From NCBI RefSeq assembly GCF_047948215.1, contig NC_134467.1, positions 38,415,020-38,479,019 of the forward strand: a DNA stretch of 64,000 bases. The letters run 5' to 3'. The position numbers and the translations under genes were made by a program. Shown in pieces: positions 44,801-47,779 of the stretch. The notes beneath the pieces are model-generated. The model was not told where the DNA came from, made no database searches, and saw nothing but the letters and a program-made list of their open reading frames with translations. This DNA is from Lycorma delicatula (lineage: Eukaryota; Arthropoda; Insecta; Hemiptera; Fulgoridae). Each line of letters begins with the position of its first letter. Positions within the stretch are counted from its first letter, which is position 1.

Positions 44801-47447
44801 AGGAAATAAATTAGAAAATGGTGTTATAGAGGAAGAAGAGGAAGTTGAGGAGGATGAAATGGGAGAAACAATACTGAGATCTGAATTTAAGAGAGCATTA
44901 AAAGATTTAAATGGCAGAAAGGCTCCTGGAATAGACGGAGTACCTGTAGAATTACTGCGCAGTGCAGGTGAGGAAGCGATTGACAGATTATACAAACTGG
45001 TGTGTAATATTTATGAAAAAGGGGAAGTTTCGTCAGACTTCAAAAATAGTGTTATAGTAATGATACCAAAGAAAGCAGGGGCCGATAAATGTGAAGAATA
45101 CAGAACAATTAGCTTAACTAGTCATGCATCAAAAATCTTAACTATAATTCTATGCAGAAGAATTGAGAGGAGAGTAGAGAAGTGTTAGGAGAAGACCAAT
45201 TTGATTTCAGGAAAAAATATAGGGACAAGGGAAGCAATTTTAGGCCTCGGATTAATAGTAGAAGGAAGATTAAAGAAAAACAAATCAACATACTTGGCGT
45301 TTATAGACCTAGAAAAGGCATTCGATAACGTAGATTGGAATAAAATGTTCAGCATTTTAAAAAAATTAGGGTTCAAATACAGAGATAGAAGAACAGTTGC
45401 TAGCATGTACAGGAATCAAACAGCAACAGTAATAATTGAAGAACATAAGAAAGAAGCCGTAATAAGAAAGGGAGTTCGACAAAGATGTTCCCTATCCCGT
45501 TTTTAATCTTTACATGGAACTAGCAGTTAATGATGTTAGAGAACAATTTAGATTCAGAATAACAGTACAAGGTGAAAAGATAAAGATGATACGATTTGCT
45601 GATGATATAGTAATTCTAGCTAAGAGTAAGAAGGATTTAGAAGAAACAATGAATGGCATGGATGAAGTCTTACGCAAGAACTACTGCATGAAAATAAACA
45701 AGAACAGATCGAAAGTAATGAAATGTAGTAGAAAAAACAAAGATGGACCACTGAATGTGAAAATAGGAGGAGAAAAGATTATGGAAGTAGAAGAATTTTG
45801 TTATTTGGGAAGTAGAATTACTAAAGAAGGACGAAGCAGGAGCGATATTAAATGCCGAATAGCACAAGCGAAACGAGCTTTCAGTAAGAAATATAATTTG
45901 TTTACATCAAAAATTAATTTAAATGTCAGGAAAAGATTTTTGAAAGTATATGTTTGGAGCGTCACTTTATATGGAAGTGAGACTTGGACGATTGGAGTAT
46001 ATTAGAAGAAAAGATTAGAAGCTTTTGAAATGTGTTGCTATTGGAGAATGTTAAAAATCAGATGGGTGGATAAAGTGACAAATGAAGAGGTGTTACGGCA
46101 AATAAATTAAGAAAGAAGCATTTGGAAAAATATAGCTAAAAGAAGAGACAGACTTATAGGCCACATACTAAGGCATCCTGGAATAGTCGCTCTAATATTG
46201 GAAGGGACAGGTAAAAGGAAAAAATTGTGTAGGCAGGCCACGTTTGGAATATGTAAAACAAAATATTAGGGATGTATGATGTAGGGGTTATACCGAAATG
46301 AAACGATTAGCACTAGATAGGAAATCTTGGAGAGCTGCATCAAACCAGTCAAATGACAACACAAAAAAAGCATATTTTAATACTTTTCACACATATTTTA
46401 AGCATTTTTCATGCATATTTCAAGCTTTTTATGTTGAATATAATCCAGTCTCTAATTATTATAATAAAACCATATTATACTATTCCCTGCCTAGGTGCTT
46501 CAAAATTTCTGTTTTTATATTACCATCAATGTTACTACTGTTACTACTATTATTCAGTGTCTTTTACATGAAAGGAACTTAATGTAAAACAACCATCAAT
46601 TTTTCTAAAATTTGCAAACTAGTTTGCAAATTCTAGTGTGCTCAGTGAGACTTGTGTCGTTTTCGCATATTTTTTTCTCACGAGATAATTAAATCTGGTT
46701 TCCTTAACCAGATTGTTGGCAGAATTCAGCAAAAACACAATGTATATGTTATTTTTATGCATGAATTAATGTTTTAAGTTACTTTAAGTAGTTTTTGCAT
46801 GAACTTTTTTTTTGAAAATGTCTTTTGCCTACAGCCATAAAACATTGCTGCCCGCGAAGGGTTAAACTGCCAGATGACCTAACAGTCATACAGTTACAAG
46901 TACAAATGAGTTGCAAGCATTTCTTACAACTGTTCAAGTATTGTGTATTAAGCATTGGTTTTTATTTCATAATTACTAATAAATCTACCAATTTTTGTGG
47001 CAGAGCGATTGTATCTCAGCCGTTTATTAGGATTCCAGTCAGGTATGATATTTTTCATATACAAAATTCCATTTCCATATTCCCATGTAAAAGCTTCAAT
47101 GGTGAATTAATTCATCAAGCAAAAAATAAATAAATCAGTTTTTATTATTATTTCTATTTGTATTCAGTATGAATATTTAATTTTGCATTGTATAATTGTG
47201 TAATATTCATAAGAACTATAATCTCAAATAAAATATATATGAATTATATATATATATATATATATTTCATTTTGTAAATAACATTTGTAATTTTTTCCCT
47301 GTAACAGCAATTATTGGTCTTCAACCACTTATCAAGAAGGAAAAATCAAAAAAGAAAATTGAAAACCAGAAAAAAAGACAGATTCGTAGAAAGAAAAATA
47401 AACTTAAGAAAAAAGGAAGAGCTAAAGATGCTGGGAAAAATAAATGA
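1844..47447 (+). CDS. ICE2: Little elongation complex subunit 2 (NARG2/ICE2), complete 16-exon gene
   Basis: Sixteen GT/AG exons join in phase: 1844-1881, 3943-4147, 7818-7976, 11385-11519, 15943-16077, 17266-17386, 21144-21296, 21431-21578, 21896-21987, 25244-25377, 26304-26438, 30927-31070, 36236-36428, 40160-40388, 42730-42905, 47308-47447. The total is 2337 nt, or 778 residues plus TGA. ICE2 is a nuclear subunit of the little elongation complex (with ELL and ICE1), which promotes snRNA gene transcription. ICE2-like blocks seen are KKVVFIDKKLPP (exon 8), the YQMWKLG/VIVRS segment (exon 12), VPKLDYQFDYGAEKSTPSES..W and FRPGSSL-like (exon 13), SYLLEHSP (exon 14) and APWIPLDE..LPLLFP (exon 15). 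The last ~45 residues are very Lys/Arg-rich, as in a nuclear protein. The start ATG has A at -3 and G at +4. It is longer than a typical fragment and shorter than the ~980-residue human protein. The first exon is the least certain. Confidence 0.87.
2005..3725 (-). mobile_element. Tc1/mariner-superfamily transposon (DUF4817-type transposase), decayed
   Basis: This lies in ICE2 intron 1. The - strand carries an HTH start at 3535-3308 (MVLNTEERIFIVENYLTTKY), then a DDE-domain stretch at 3342-2962 with VWFDFSGYFNSWNDRYW. After an interruption by the foldback at 2501-2934 come pieces like WFQQD-A-CH and ATMELLK near 2450-2400, and a C-terminal helix at 2330-2060. Similar terminal motifs around TTTTAAAACG at about 2010-2035 and 3707-3725 may be the TIRs. 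It is inactive because of several stops and frameshifts. Confidence 0.6.
2501..2934. repeat. Foldback/MITE element with long inverted repeats
   Basis: The left end starts TACTTACATAACGCCACTGC and the right end is its near reverse complement. The arms share the CAGCTACAGCTGCTGTTTAG block. A second inner inverted pair (GGTTAGCGAGCGAAGTGAGC) makes the whole 434 bp an imperfect palindrome with no ORF. It interrupts the transposase remnant on either side. A related copy is at 57410-57722. Confidence 0.75.
3943..4147 (+). CDS. ICE2: ICE2 exon 2
   Basis: The acceptor is TATTTAG and the donor GTAAGT. It encodes a Ser/Asn-rich stretch followed by DALTFSPNYTRSDIHAEEIF and a charged helix, residues 13-81, and ends in phase 0. 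Confidence 0.85.
4650..6725 (-). mobile_element. DUF4817-type Tc1/mariner transposon, decayed, split by a LINE
   Basis: Read on the - strand from about 6710, frameshifted pieces follow the order of this transposase family: VGEFYQHGDRVAASQRVFWR, then RTPE/KVxxxL pieces, GPYFFEDEGGSAV, QQTWFQQD, FGDRIISR, and a CDFFLWGH-like segment near 5850. After the LINE insertion the C-terminal CVHKNGQHLSEIIFKK-like end lies near 4800-4830. The reading is full of stops, so it is a dead copy. It lies in ICE2 intron 2. Confidence 0.6.
4933..5812 (+). mobile_element. Jockey-like LINE 3' end with target-site duplication
   Basis: It encodes the end of an RNase H domain (SSHVGIPGNEQADYAAEEAC) and the C-terminal tail (EEVVLCQLRIGHTRITHKYL, HAPLCTRCNCRMTVHHIL), stopping near 5429. 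A 3' UTR follows, ending in a GGCGATGATAATGC motif and poly-A. The 9-bp direct repeat TGGGCAAGG flanks it at 4924-4932 and 5813-5821. That proves a 5'-truncated retrotransposition into the older transposase. One in-frame TGA near 5160 shows decay. Confidence 0.85.
6726..7817. other. ICE2 intron 2 remainder, no feature recognised
   Basis: The stretch is AT-rich with no convincing ORF, repeat structure or RNA gene. Short open frames on the - strand around 6863-7054 match nothing recognised. Confidence 0.4.
7818..7976 (+). CDS. ICE2: ICE2 exon 3
   Basis: It covers residues 82-134 (EEELFLRPGEYRTYISYPKL and following). The acceptor is TGTTTAG and the donor GTATAT. It is open and in phase 0 on both sides. 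Confidence 0.87.
7977..9037. other. ICE2 intron 3, first part, no feature recognised
   Basis: It is AT-rich intronic sequence without recognisable coding or repeat structure. Confidence 0.4.
9038..9620. repeat. MITE with ~135-bp terminal inverted repeats
   Basis: Bases 9038-9173 and 9466-9620 are imperfect inverted repeats. Shared strings include CTTA(A/G)GAT-AGGAAAAC at the outer ends and TTATCAGTACTCTA and GCTGTTCAGATGCTAAT further in. The ~290 bp between the arms has no ORF. The structure fits a non-autonomous DNA transposon. The parent family is not recognised and a target-site duplication is not clear. Confidence 0.7.
9621..10120. other. ICE2 intron 3, middle part, no feature recognised
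   Basis: Overlapping short ORFs on both strands at 9616-9886 look like chance frames. No family resemblance is seen. Confidence 0.35.
10125..10870 (-). mobile_element. mariner transposase C-terminal remnant
   Basis: The reverse strand around 10410-10180 reads ASSDYHLFLILKSFLSD followed by DDDEIKQSV-TWLASQ. This matches the PxDY/HLFP-LK-L and D-EVK-AV-WLR-Q end of mariner transposases. The upstream part on this strand is too decayed to follow. No terminal repeats were identified. Confidence 0.5.
11385..11519 (+). CDS. ICE2: ICE2 exon 4
   Basis: It covers residues 135-179, starting KFNDRLKIEREEFLDFARQQ. The acceptor is TTTCAAG and the donor GTACGT. The frame is also open upstream, but that part is poly-pyrimidine intron. 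Confidence 0.86.
11681..12591 (+). mobile_element. mariner element, internally deleted, TIRs kept
   Basis: Inverted ends (TATGAGATATGGCTATTGAA at the left, the complement of TTTAATAGCCACACCTCATA at the right) both include the TA target. The + strand transposase starts near 11907 (VMKFHIKLGNKPTETYLLLK, GNEYLSREQVFEWF-like, SDRRLTI). It then jumps across a deletion to the catalytic end (SVKMFLAK, FQTVEAVKEKVAYVIKELTE). About 400 bases of the usual 1.3 kb are missing and stops are present. It lies in ICE2 intron 4. Confidence 0.75.
12592..13790. other. ICE2 intron 4 segment with at most a very decayed transposase trace
   Basis: Around 12930-13060 the + strand reads FKETGSLLNPKYSG, reminiscent of the W-F-ETGSV--K-S-G HTH linker of DUF4817-type transposases. 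Nothing downstream supports it firmly. The rest is featureless. Confidence 0.3.
13795..15200 (-). mobile_element. mariner element (- strand) interrupted by a copy of ICE2 exon 7
   Basis: On the - strand the N-terminal part (15100-14740) reads VIRFL-like, then LHTLGTKYCQGLIGLPGIEF, SITDQNIRTVRDILEDDRR and a SYGSC-VIT-xxLQ block. After 202 foreign bases it resumes at about 14523 with KVCARWIPH-like sequence. It continues through RRGILFIDFLHERRTINAAY (14290-14230), PAIFICLAHLK and a WEKCI-like end near 13880. Both flanking halves are the expected adjacent parts of one transposase. Many frameshifts are present. Exact TIRs were not resolved. Confidence 0.72.
14524..14725 (+). pseudogene. ICE2: Partial duplicate of ICE2 intron-6 end and exon 7
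   Basis: These 202 bases align without gaps to 21053-21254 with about 10 differences (~95%). Bases 14524-14614 copy the 3' end of intron 6, with the acceptor CAG changed to TAG. Bases 14615-14725 copy the first 111 bases of exon 7 with 4 substitutions. The copy stops mid-exon, has no donor site, and lies in intron 4, upstream of exons 5 and 6. If spliced after exon 4 (phase 0) it would hit a TAA within the copy. It retains intron sequence, so it is a DNA-level duplication, not a processed copy. Confidence 0.92.
15559..15885 (+). repeat. Probable arthropod interspersed repeat tail
   Basis: It starts with ATTACTAGCCGGTCAAGACT and ends with a GAAAGCGTAACAGATTCAC motif followed by TAGATAATAGA. 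This start and end resemble a repeat type common in insect genomes. It has no ORF. The identity is inferred from general resemblance only. Confidence 0.35.
15943..16077 (+). CDS. ICE2: ICE2 exon 5
   Basis: It covers residues 180-224 (ARHDRLSQYPTFYKQIAMIP and following). The acceptor is TTTTTTTCAG and the donor GTACTT, both phase 0. Confidence 0.86.
16078..17265. other. ICE2 intron 5, no feature recognised
   Basis: It is AT-rich with a short (TA)n just after exon 5 and no recognisable coding or repeat structure. Confidence 0.4.
17266..17386 (+). CDS. ICE2: ICE2 exon 6
   Basis: It covers residues 225-264 (GKPGNLATPRKDMNGPLYLR and following) and ends with one base carried into exon 7. The acceptor is AATGTTAG and the donor GTATAT. 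Confidence 0.86.
17640..18935 (+). mobile_element. mariner element (SETMAR-like subgroup), decayed
   Basis: The + strand from 17815 reads MKMSELYAKLCYILQFYFDK, then KATAKRWFSRFHSQNFDVQD, TVLNHLKEDGYKK, MNDEKWITFNNNKRKILWLK and VMLCIWNWEGIMHHELLP. It goes on to HHIAQT and a HFYSGLWYCQK end. This is the order of a mariner transposase (WF-RF-xGNFD linker, catalytic W-CI-WD-xG block). Several stops are present. The ends AGTCTAAAAAGTA and the complement of AGTAGATTGGCAAAT suggest worn TIRs. It lies in ICE2 intron 6. Confidence 0.7.
19430..21052 (+). mobile_element. Jockey-like LINE 3' end, second copy, with internal insertion
   Basis: Same family as 4933-5812. It has VSFCWIPIHMGIPG (RNase H), LRLGHTRVTHEYLMSPGHAP and LCVRFNCLLTVHHTFVDC, stopping near 20031. 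The 3' UTR carries two copies of a GGG...CCC stem-loop unit and ends GGTGATGAAAATGC plus poly-A at 21052. It is broken by frameshifts near 19590-19700. A different repeat (20432-20830) is inserted in the UTR. Its 3' junction falls exactly where the duplicated ICE2 segment begins. Confidence 0.75.
20432..20830. repeat. Interspersed repeat starting ACAGGGTGATTCAGGAGGA, with (TA)n tail
   Basis: It follows a TATATA run and opens with ACAGGGTGATTCAGGAGG, a repeat start often seen in insect genomes. It ends in a (TA)n/(TAT)n tract at 20810-20850. It has no ORF. It splits the LINE 3' UTR, so it is younger than that copy. Confidence 0.5.
21144..21296 (+). CDS. ICE2: ICE2 exon 7 (source of a partial copy at 14615-14725)
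   Basis: It covers residues 265-315 (VSHDPIAEDLVRSSEAQVVI through TWCLPVNIREYKG). The acceptor is TATTTCAG and the donor GTAAAT, phase 1 on both sides. Its first 111 bases plus 91 bases of the preceding intron are duplicated inside a mariner element in intron 4. Confidence 0.88.
21431..21578 (+). CDS. ICE2: ICE2 exon 8
   Basis: It covers residues 316-364 with the conserved KKVVFIDKKLPPRTMTLAQR block typical of ICE2. The acceptor is TTTGTTTAG and the donor GTAAGG. Confidence 0.88.
21896..21987 (+). CDS. ICE2: ICE2 exon 9
   Basis: It is a low-complexity Ser/Asn linker, residues 365-395. The acceptor is TTTCATTTAG and the donor GTAAGT. Phases (2 in, 1 out) fit both neighbours. Confidence 0.8.
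22286..23601 (-). mobile_element. DUF4817-type Tc1/mariner transposon, family M1 copy 1
   Basis: The TIRs read CATAAAAGAATGGTGCAG at the left and its complement at the right, flanked by TA. The - strand transposase starts near 23430 and shows RAFRREFGRDPPHKNNIT, PKSTVHKV, KIQILQELKPDDGVKRYNFA, ENESFLDDIIFTDEATFHVN and CDFFLGG. There are frameshifts between segments and it is inactive. It is the same family as 31143-32475 and 38268-39605. It lies in ICE2 intron 9. Confidence 0.85.
23990..24665 (+). mobile_element. DUF4817-type transposase fragment, second subfamily
   Basis: The + strand reads HPKLRAFCVLQFAKCKSVIA, NNICRWYKQFETTGCICKGK, VWRVLRKCLQLHSYRLQLL, then a SNESTFIL-like catalytic block and IWGSKNPY. 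It stops fitting near 24660. No TIRs were found and there are multiple stops. It is related to but distinct from the three-copy family nearby. Confidence 0.6.
24666..25243. other. ICE2 intron 9 end, no feature recognised
   Basis: It is AT-rich apart from a short AAATGGCGGACAGGAGGAG patch near 25063-25082. No family is assigned. Confidence 0.35.
25244..25377 (+). CDS. ICE2: ICE2 exon 10
   Basis: It is an acidic linker rich in Asp/Glu/Asn, residues 396-440. The acceptor is TTTTTATAG and the donor GTAATG. It ends in phase 0. Confidence 0.8.
25378..26303. other. ICE2 intron 10, no feature recognised
   Basis: No ORF, inverted repeat or RNA-like structure is evident. Confidence 0.4.
26304..26438 (+). 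CDS. ICE2: ICE2 exon 11
   Basis: It is a Lys/Ser/Asn linker, residues 441-485. The acceptor is TTTAATTAG and the donor GTAAGT, both phase 0. An internal CAAG/GTGAGT could act as an alternative donor. Confidence 0.78.
26612..26690. repeat. Compound microsatellite (CT)n(TA)n(GA)n
   Basis: A CT tract runs into TA and then GA. The whole is self-complementary and could fold into one hairpin. Confidence 0.9.
26728..27444 (+). mobile_element. GC-rich retroposed insert with (TA)n tail and direct flanking repeats
   Basis: This ~717-bp island is much more GC-rich than its surroundings. Matching direct repeats of 24 bases (3 mismatches) flank it: 26704-26727 and 27445-27468, both around TTGCAAAT-AAATCAAA. 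A (TA)n run at 27428-27444 sits just before the right repeat, like the microsatellite tail of some LINE-mobilised elements. One + frame around 27000-27180 reads FPGRLNVRPPTGASILTRAA and on to a TGA, preceded by a Lys/Glu-rich stretch in other frames. The protein is not recognised. The insert could be part of a LINE/SINE or a retrocopied transcript. Confidence 0.6.
28166..29446 (+). mobile_element. mariner element, full length but decayed
   Basis: It is bounded by AGAGGTTGCCTTTTAAGTTTT and the complement of AAACTTAAATGGTGGCCCTCT. Transposase pieces in order: HHGRASVTNEFCEGRPKSVV, AVHNIIEEDRHVTCREIEAS, LGISKTTSHIILH, YLYKPEVKQQSTV, CFFCYTGHVATITLEDRRVV, CPYSPDLSP and FENWFEHM. The many stops show it is dead. 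The upstream (TA)n may be its target. It lies in ICE2 intron 11. Confidence 0.75.
29903..30030 (+). repeat. Dispersed repeat, copy A (pair with 32646-32776)
   Basis: The block runs from AAGATCTAGCTGATCT to TCGAGTTGTGTGTCTTGCAG and is about 80% identical to copy B. Both sit a few hundred bases upstream of a mariner catalytic-domain fragment. The family is not identified. Confidence 0.55.
30178..30780 (+). mobile_element. mariner transposase catalytic-domain fragment
   Basis: The + strand reads ESWYFIYDPQTKRQSAAWLS, then FIMNLSQLVKL, NSIWK, a LHDNAPAHM-like segment (30450-30475), NLAPADYF-like, and CTEQLMMISQSDFSRAF. This is the second half of a mariner transposase with frameshifts. No N-terminal half or TIRs were found. 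Confidence 0.65.
30927..31070 (+). CDS. ICE2: ICE2 exon 12
   Basis: It covers residues 486-533 with CYVYQMWKLGKQ and IIPVIVRSRHDCV, matching the start of the conserved ICE2 C-terminal domain. The acceptor is TTTTTTACAG and the donor GTAAGT. Confidence 0.87.
31143..32475 (-). mobile_element. DUF4817-type Tc1/mariner transposon, family M1 copy 2 (best N-terminus)
   Basis: The TIRs CAGGTTATCATAAAAGAATG and complement are flanked by TA at 31141-31142 and 32476-32477. The - strand ORF 32297-31713 (194 aa) is open: MFSDKDKAKCVLLMAELKSV, NITRWFKRFEETGSVKKQKS, GIPKSTVHKVLRKKLKLHAY, IIFTNEATFHVN. It then frameshifts, and the C-terminal part continues in other frames to about 31265. The family's second and third catalytic Asp (QDGAPPH and SPDLTPCDFF) are seen best in copy 3. 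It lies in ICE2 intron 12. Confidence 0.88.
32646..32776 (+). repeat. Dispersed repeat, copy B
   Basis: It matches 29903-30030 across the block ending TCGAGTTGTGTGTCTTGCAG. The frame through it is open (LLHLGLLKNFNNFAVLLTEI, RLLNRVVCLAASYQRYLRDD) up to about 32935, which is not so in copy A. No family is recognised. Confidence 0.5.
32930..33535 (+). mobile_element. mariner transposase catalytic-domain fragment
   Basis: Pieces in order: SWFFGYI-ETK, CFIDVNEVVHK-like (33070-33100), NILRKLRENVQ, GEWWL, the third-domain words SVKHFLSKKQV-like, then ALGNILQEEFQKRFHP-like near 33390-33430. These match the second half of a SETMAR-type mariner transposase. Frameshifts are frequent. Confidence 0.6.
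33872..34760 (+). mobile_element. mariner element, internally deleted, TIRs kept
   Basis: The ends are inverted repeats sharing TTGTTCAAAAA and CATCTGCAGATGGCATGCT. The + strand N-terminal half is readable: CICVKLRKTFTETFQVLNQA, YDWFKYFKEGRSSVAEDPKT, GRPSRSTNIQHVQSVHAVIH, LTVREVEVAEEVGINVRSCC and QILTEKL. It ends near a LLTDDQKQNRVD-like block, and the catalytic domain is missing. It is non-autonomous by deletion. Confidence 0.75.
34762..34808. repeat. (TA)n microsatellite between two mariner elements
   Basis: About 45 bases of TA dinucleotide lie exactly between the right end of one mariner and the left end of the next, both of which target TA. Confidence 0.9.
34809..35634 (+). mobile_element. 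mariner element, internally deleted, long TIRs
   Basis: The 826-bp element is flanked by TA. The left end CGAGGTGTGATAAAAAAATA is the complement of the right end TATTTTTTTATCACCTCG. The start MDFEQ (35001) runs into a stop. After a deletion come VVFFDSEYIVRSEFVPRGTT and an intact-looking catalytic stretch at 35143-35436 with HHNNAPCHTSLLIREFLAEK and YSPDLAPCDFRLFPKIK. In DNAP-H the catalytic Asp is replaced by Asn (HHNNAPCH), so even this part would be inactive. Confidence 0.85.
35635..36235. other. ICE2 intron 12 end, no feature recognised
   Basis: It is AT-rich sequence without ORF or repeat signature. Confidence 0.4.
36236..36428 (+). CDS. ICE2: ICE2 exon 13
   Basis: It covers residues 534-597. 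It begins with a basic stretch and then the hallmark VPKLDYQFDYGAEKSTPSES and a Trp-Thr-Asp segment ending FIRPGSSLKR. The acceptor is GATTACAG and the donor GTAATT. Confidence 0.89.
36505..36935 (-). mobile_element. mariner transposase C-terminal remnant
   Basis: Reading from 36935 down, the - strand shows LIALILFHDNVRSRINIS (catalytic HDN block). Later it shows LGKMFRTSGRLCRL, which in a neighbouring frame is LELQGDYVDYV, the usual mariner end. The middle is decayed. No TIR was seen. Confidence 0.55.
36955..38215 (-). mobile_element. LINE reverse-transcriptase C-terminal fragment
   Basis: On the - strand from 38200: GEICETFTIKT, KQGDGLSPLLFNCTLKYVMR (RT motif B region), NLNCLQFANNLALLANNIQE (motif C with FANN in place of FADD), then FKYLGKI-like, RTNKMIKVQLLTRSTYHKN, LWNQKQRVGWLK and a basic end. 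It shares block order with 1-1107, so it is a second copy of that family. The FANN change and several stops show it is dead. Confidence 0.7.
38268..39605 (+). mobile_element. DUF4817-type Tc1/mariner transposon, family M1 copy 3
   Basis: It is 1338 bp, with TIRs matching the other two copies and TA on both sides. The transposase ATG is at 38444. An in-frame TGA at 38525-38527 (where copy 2 reads Arg) and a frameshift near 38640 break it. The region 38800-39249 is open: ISENESFLDDIIFTDKATFH, KNRVIGPFFFAEKTINGVVY, QQDGAPPHFNASVTDAFNKK. A CDFF-like segment follows near 39290. About 36 residues separate the last two catalytic Asp. It lies in ICE2 intron 13. Confidence 0.88.
39606..40159. other. 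ICE2 intron 13 end, no feature recognised
   Basis: Short open frames on both strands near 39640-39970 match nothing recognised. Confidence 0.35.
40160..40388 (+). CDS. ICE2: ICE2 exon 14
   Basis: It covers residues 598-673 (VRINPLTCEVIQTEIL, VVKVWSSLYSVLSKLI, PGSYLLEHSPKHESFTALSI). The acceptor is TTTTTACAG and the donor GTATAT. Confidence 0.88.
40570..41500 (+). mobile_element. mariner transposase fragment split by a SINE
   Basis: The part before the SINE reads FITVDESRAHYYTPENKKQS, APKKTKTVPSVDKVMATVFS and a FLHNNASIHMSQAVGKF block, up to YSPDLA at 41155-41169. After the SINE it resumes with FLDDDSIK, EVIAELPF-like and a WTKC/CKVTVE-like end to about 41480. The two halves are the expected neighbours in a mariner transposase. 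It lies in ICE2 intron 14. Confidence 0.65.
41170..41326 (+). mobile_element. tRNA-derived SINE, family S1, copy 1
   Basis: The tRNA-like head has an A-box-like AATTGGTAGCATCTCGG and a B-box-like GGTTCAAATTCC. A body follows with ATTCCATTTGCATATTCCCA and TTAATTCATCAAG, then an A-run. It is the same family as 46996-47134, and the head is shared with 51662-51820 and 63236-63400. Confidence 0.75.
41842..41886. repeat. (GT)n microsatellite
   Basis: About 22 GT/TG units lie in ICE2 intron 14. Confidence 0.95.
41887..42729. other. ICE2 intron 14 end, no feature recognised
   Basis: It is AT-rich with no ORF or clear repeat. The last ~20 bases are the poly-T tract of the exon 15 acceptor. Confidence 0.4.
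42730..42905 (+). CDS. ICE2: ICE2 exon 15
   Basis: It covers residues 674-732 with the conserved APWIPLDETISTPM and LPLLFPLRKSP blocks. The acceptor is a long poly-T ending GCAG and the donor is GTATGT. Confidence 0.88.
42906..43872. other. ICE2 intron 15 start, no feature recognised
   Basis: No coding or repeat structure was recognised in this stretch. Confidence 0.4.
43874..46454. mobile_element. hAT-like terminal-inverted-repeat element hosting a LINE
   Basis: The left end TTAGAGACCGGATTATAT is mirrored at the right by the complement of ATATAATCCAGTCTCTAA. AT-rich flanks make the 8-bp duplication ambiguous (TTATTATT is possible). Subterminal TGCATATT-type words recur at both ends, as in hAT elements. 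No hAT transposase is visible. The interior is mostly the LINE at 44255-46345. Confidence 0.5.
44255..46345 (+). mobile_element. Non-LTR retrotransposon reverse-transcriptase region, 5'-truncated, frameshifted
   Basis: The long ORF to 45188 carries a charged helical domain and the first RT blocks (DLNGRKAPGIDGVPVELL, NSVIVMIPKKAG, YRTISLTSHASKI). After a frameshift comes 45201-45506 with AFIDLEKAFDNVDWNKMF (catalytic Asp, motif A) and RKGVRQRCSLS (motif B). After another frameshift comes 45514-46005 with IRFADDIVILAKSKKD (FADD, motif C), EEFCYLGSRITKEG and ETWTIG. The tail to 46345 has WKNIAKRRDRLIGHILRHPG. The endonuclease part is absent. Only three or four breaks suggest a fairly young copy. 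Confidence 0.9.
46996..47134 (+). mobile_element. tRNA-derived SINE, family S1, copy 2
   Basis: The head TTGTGGCAGAGCGATTGTAT is followed by CAGTCAGGTATGATATTTTT and the shared body ATTCCATTTCCATATTCCCA, TTAATTCATCAAGC, then AAAAAATAAATAAA. It sits just before ICE2 exon 16. Confidence 0.75.
47308..47447 (+). CDS. ICE2: ICE2 exon 16 with stop codon
   Basis: It covers residues 733-778, ending at TGA 47445-47447. After TIIGLQPLIKK the sequence is almost entirely Lys/Arg/Asn, a likely nuclear-localising tail. The acceptor is CTGTAACAG. Confidence 0.86.
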
Positions 47448-47561
47448 TTGGTATTTCTTTATGTAATTTATATAATTATAATTATTTTGTTATATTTAAA
47501 TGTAAACAATATTATAAGTAAATATTGCTTCTATAAAAGAAAATGTTTTAATTACTTTTTA

Positions 47562-47631
47562 AATAAATTTGTGAAAAGATTTTTAAATGGTTTGATAATG
47601 TAGTAAAAATGCCAGTGCATGCATAATAAAG
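47562..47631 (+). promoter_or_regulatory. ICE2 polyadenylation signals
   Basis: Canonical AATAAA hexamers lie at 47562-47567 and 47626-47631, 115 and 180 bases after the ICE2 stop. Either could serve as the 3' end signal. Confidence 0.55.
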
Positions 47632-47775
47632 CTTTTACTTTCCCGTCTAGATAGAAAGGAAATCCATTGAGCGCATCCAATTGTTGGACAGCAAAGCTTC
47701 TTTACTGGGGTGGAGGATAAACACTTCTTTATAGGGGAGGGAGGATAAACATTTCTGCTATGTAACAGTCAATCG
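47632..47775. other. ICE2 3' flank
   Basis: It includes ACTTTCCCGTCTAGATAGAAA, similar to the ACTTTCCTGTCTAGTGCTG start of the repeat at 62685, so a related repeat may begin here. Confidence 0.35.
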
Positions 47776-47779
47776 TCGG

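Noticed and set aside
44549..44995. 148-codon Ser/Pro-rich - strand ORF
   Set aside because: It is the antisense shadow of the LINE reverse-transcriptase frame.
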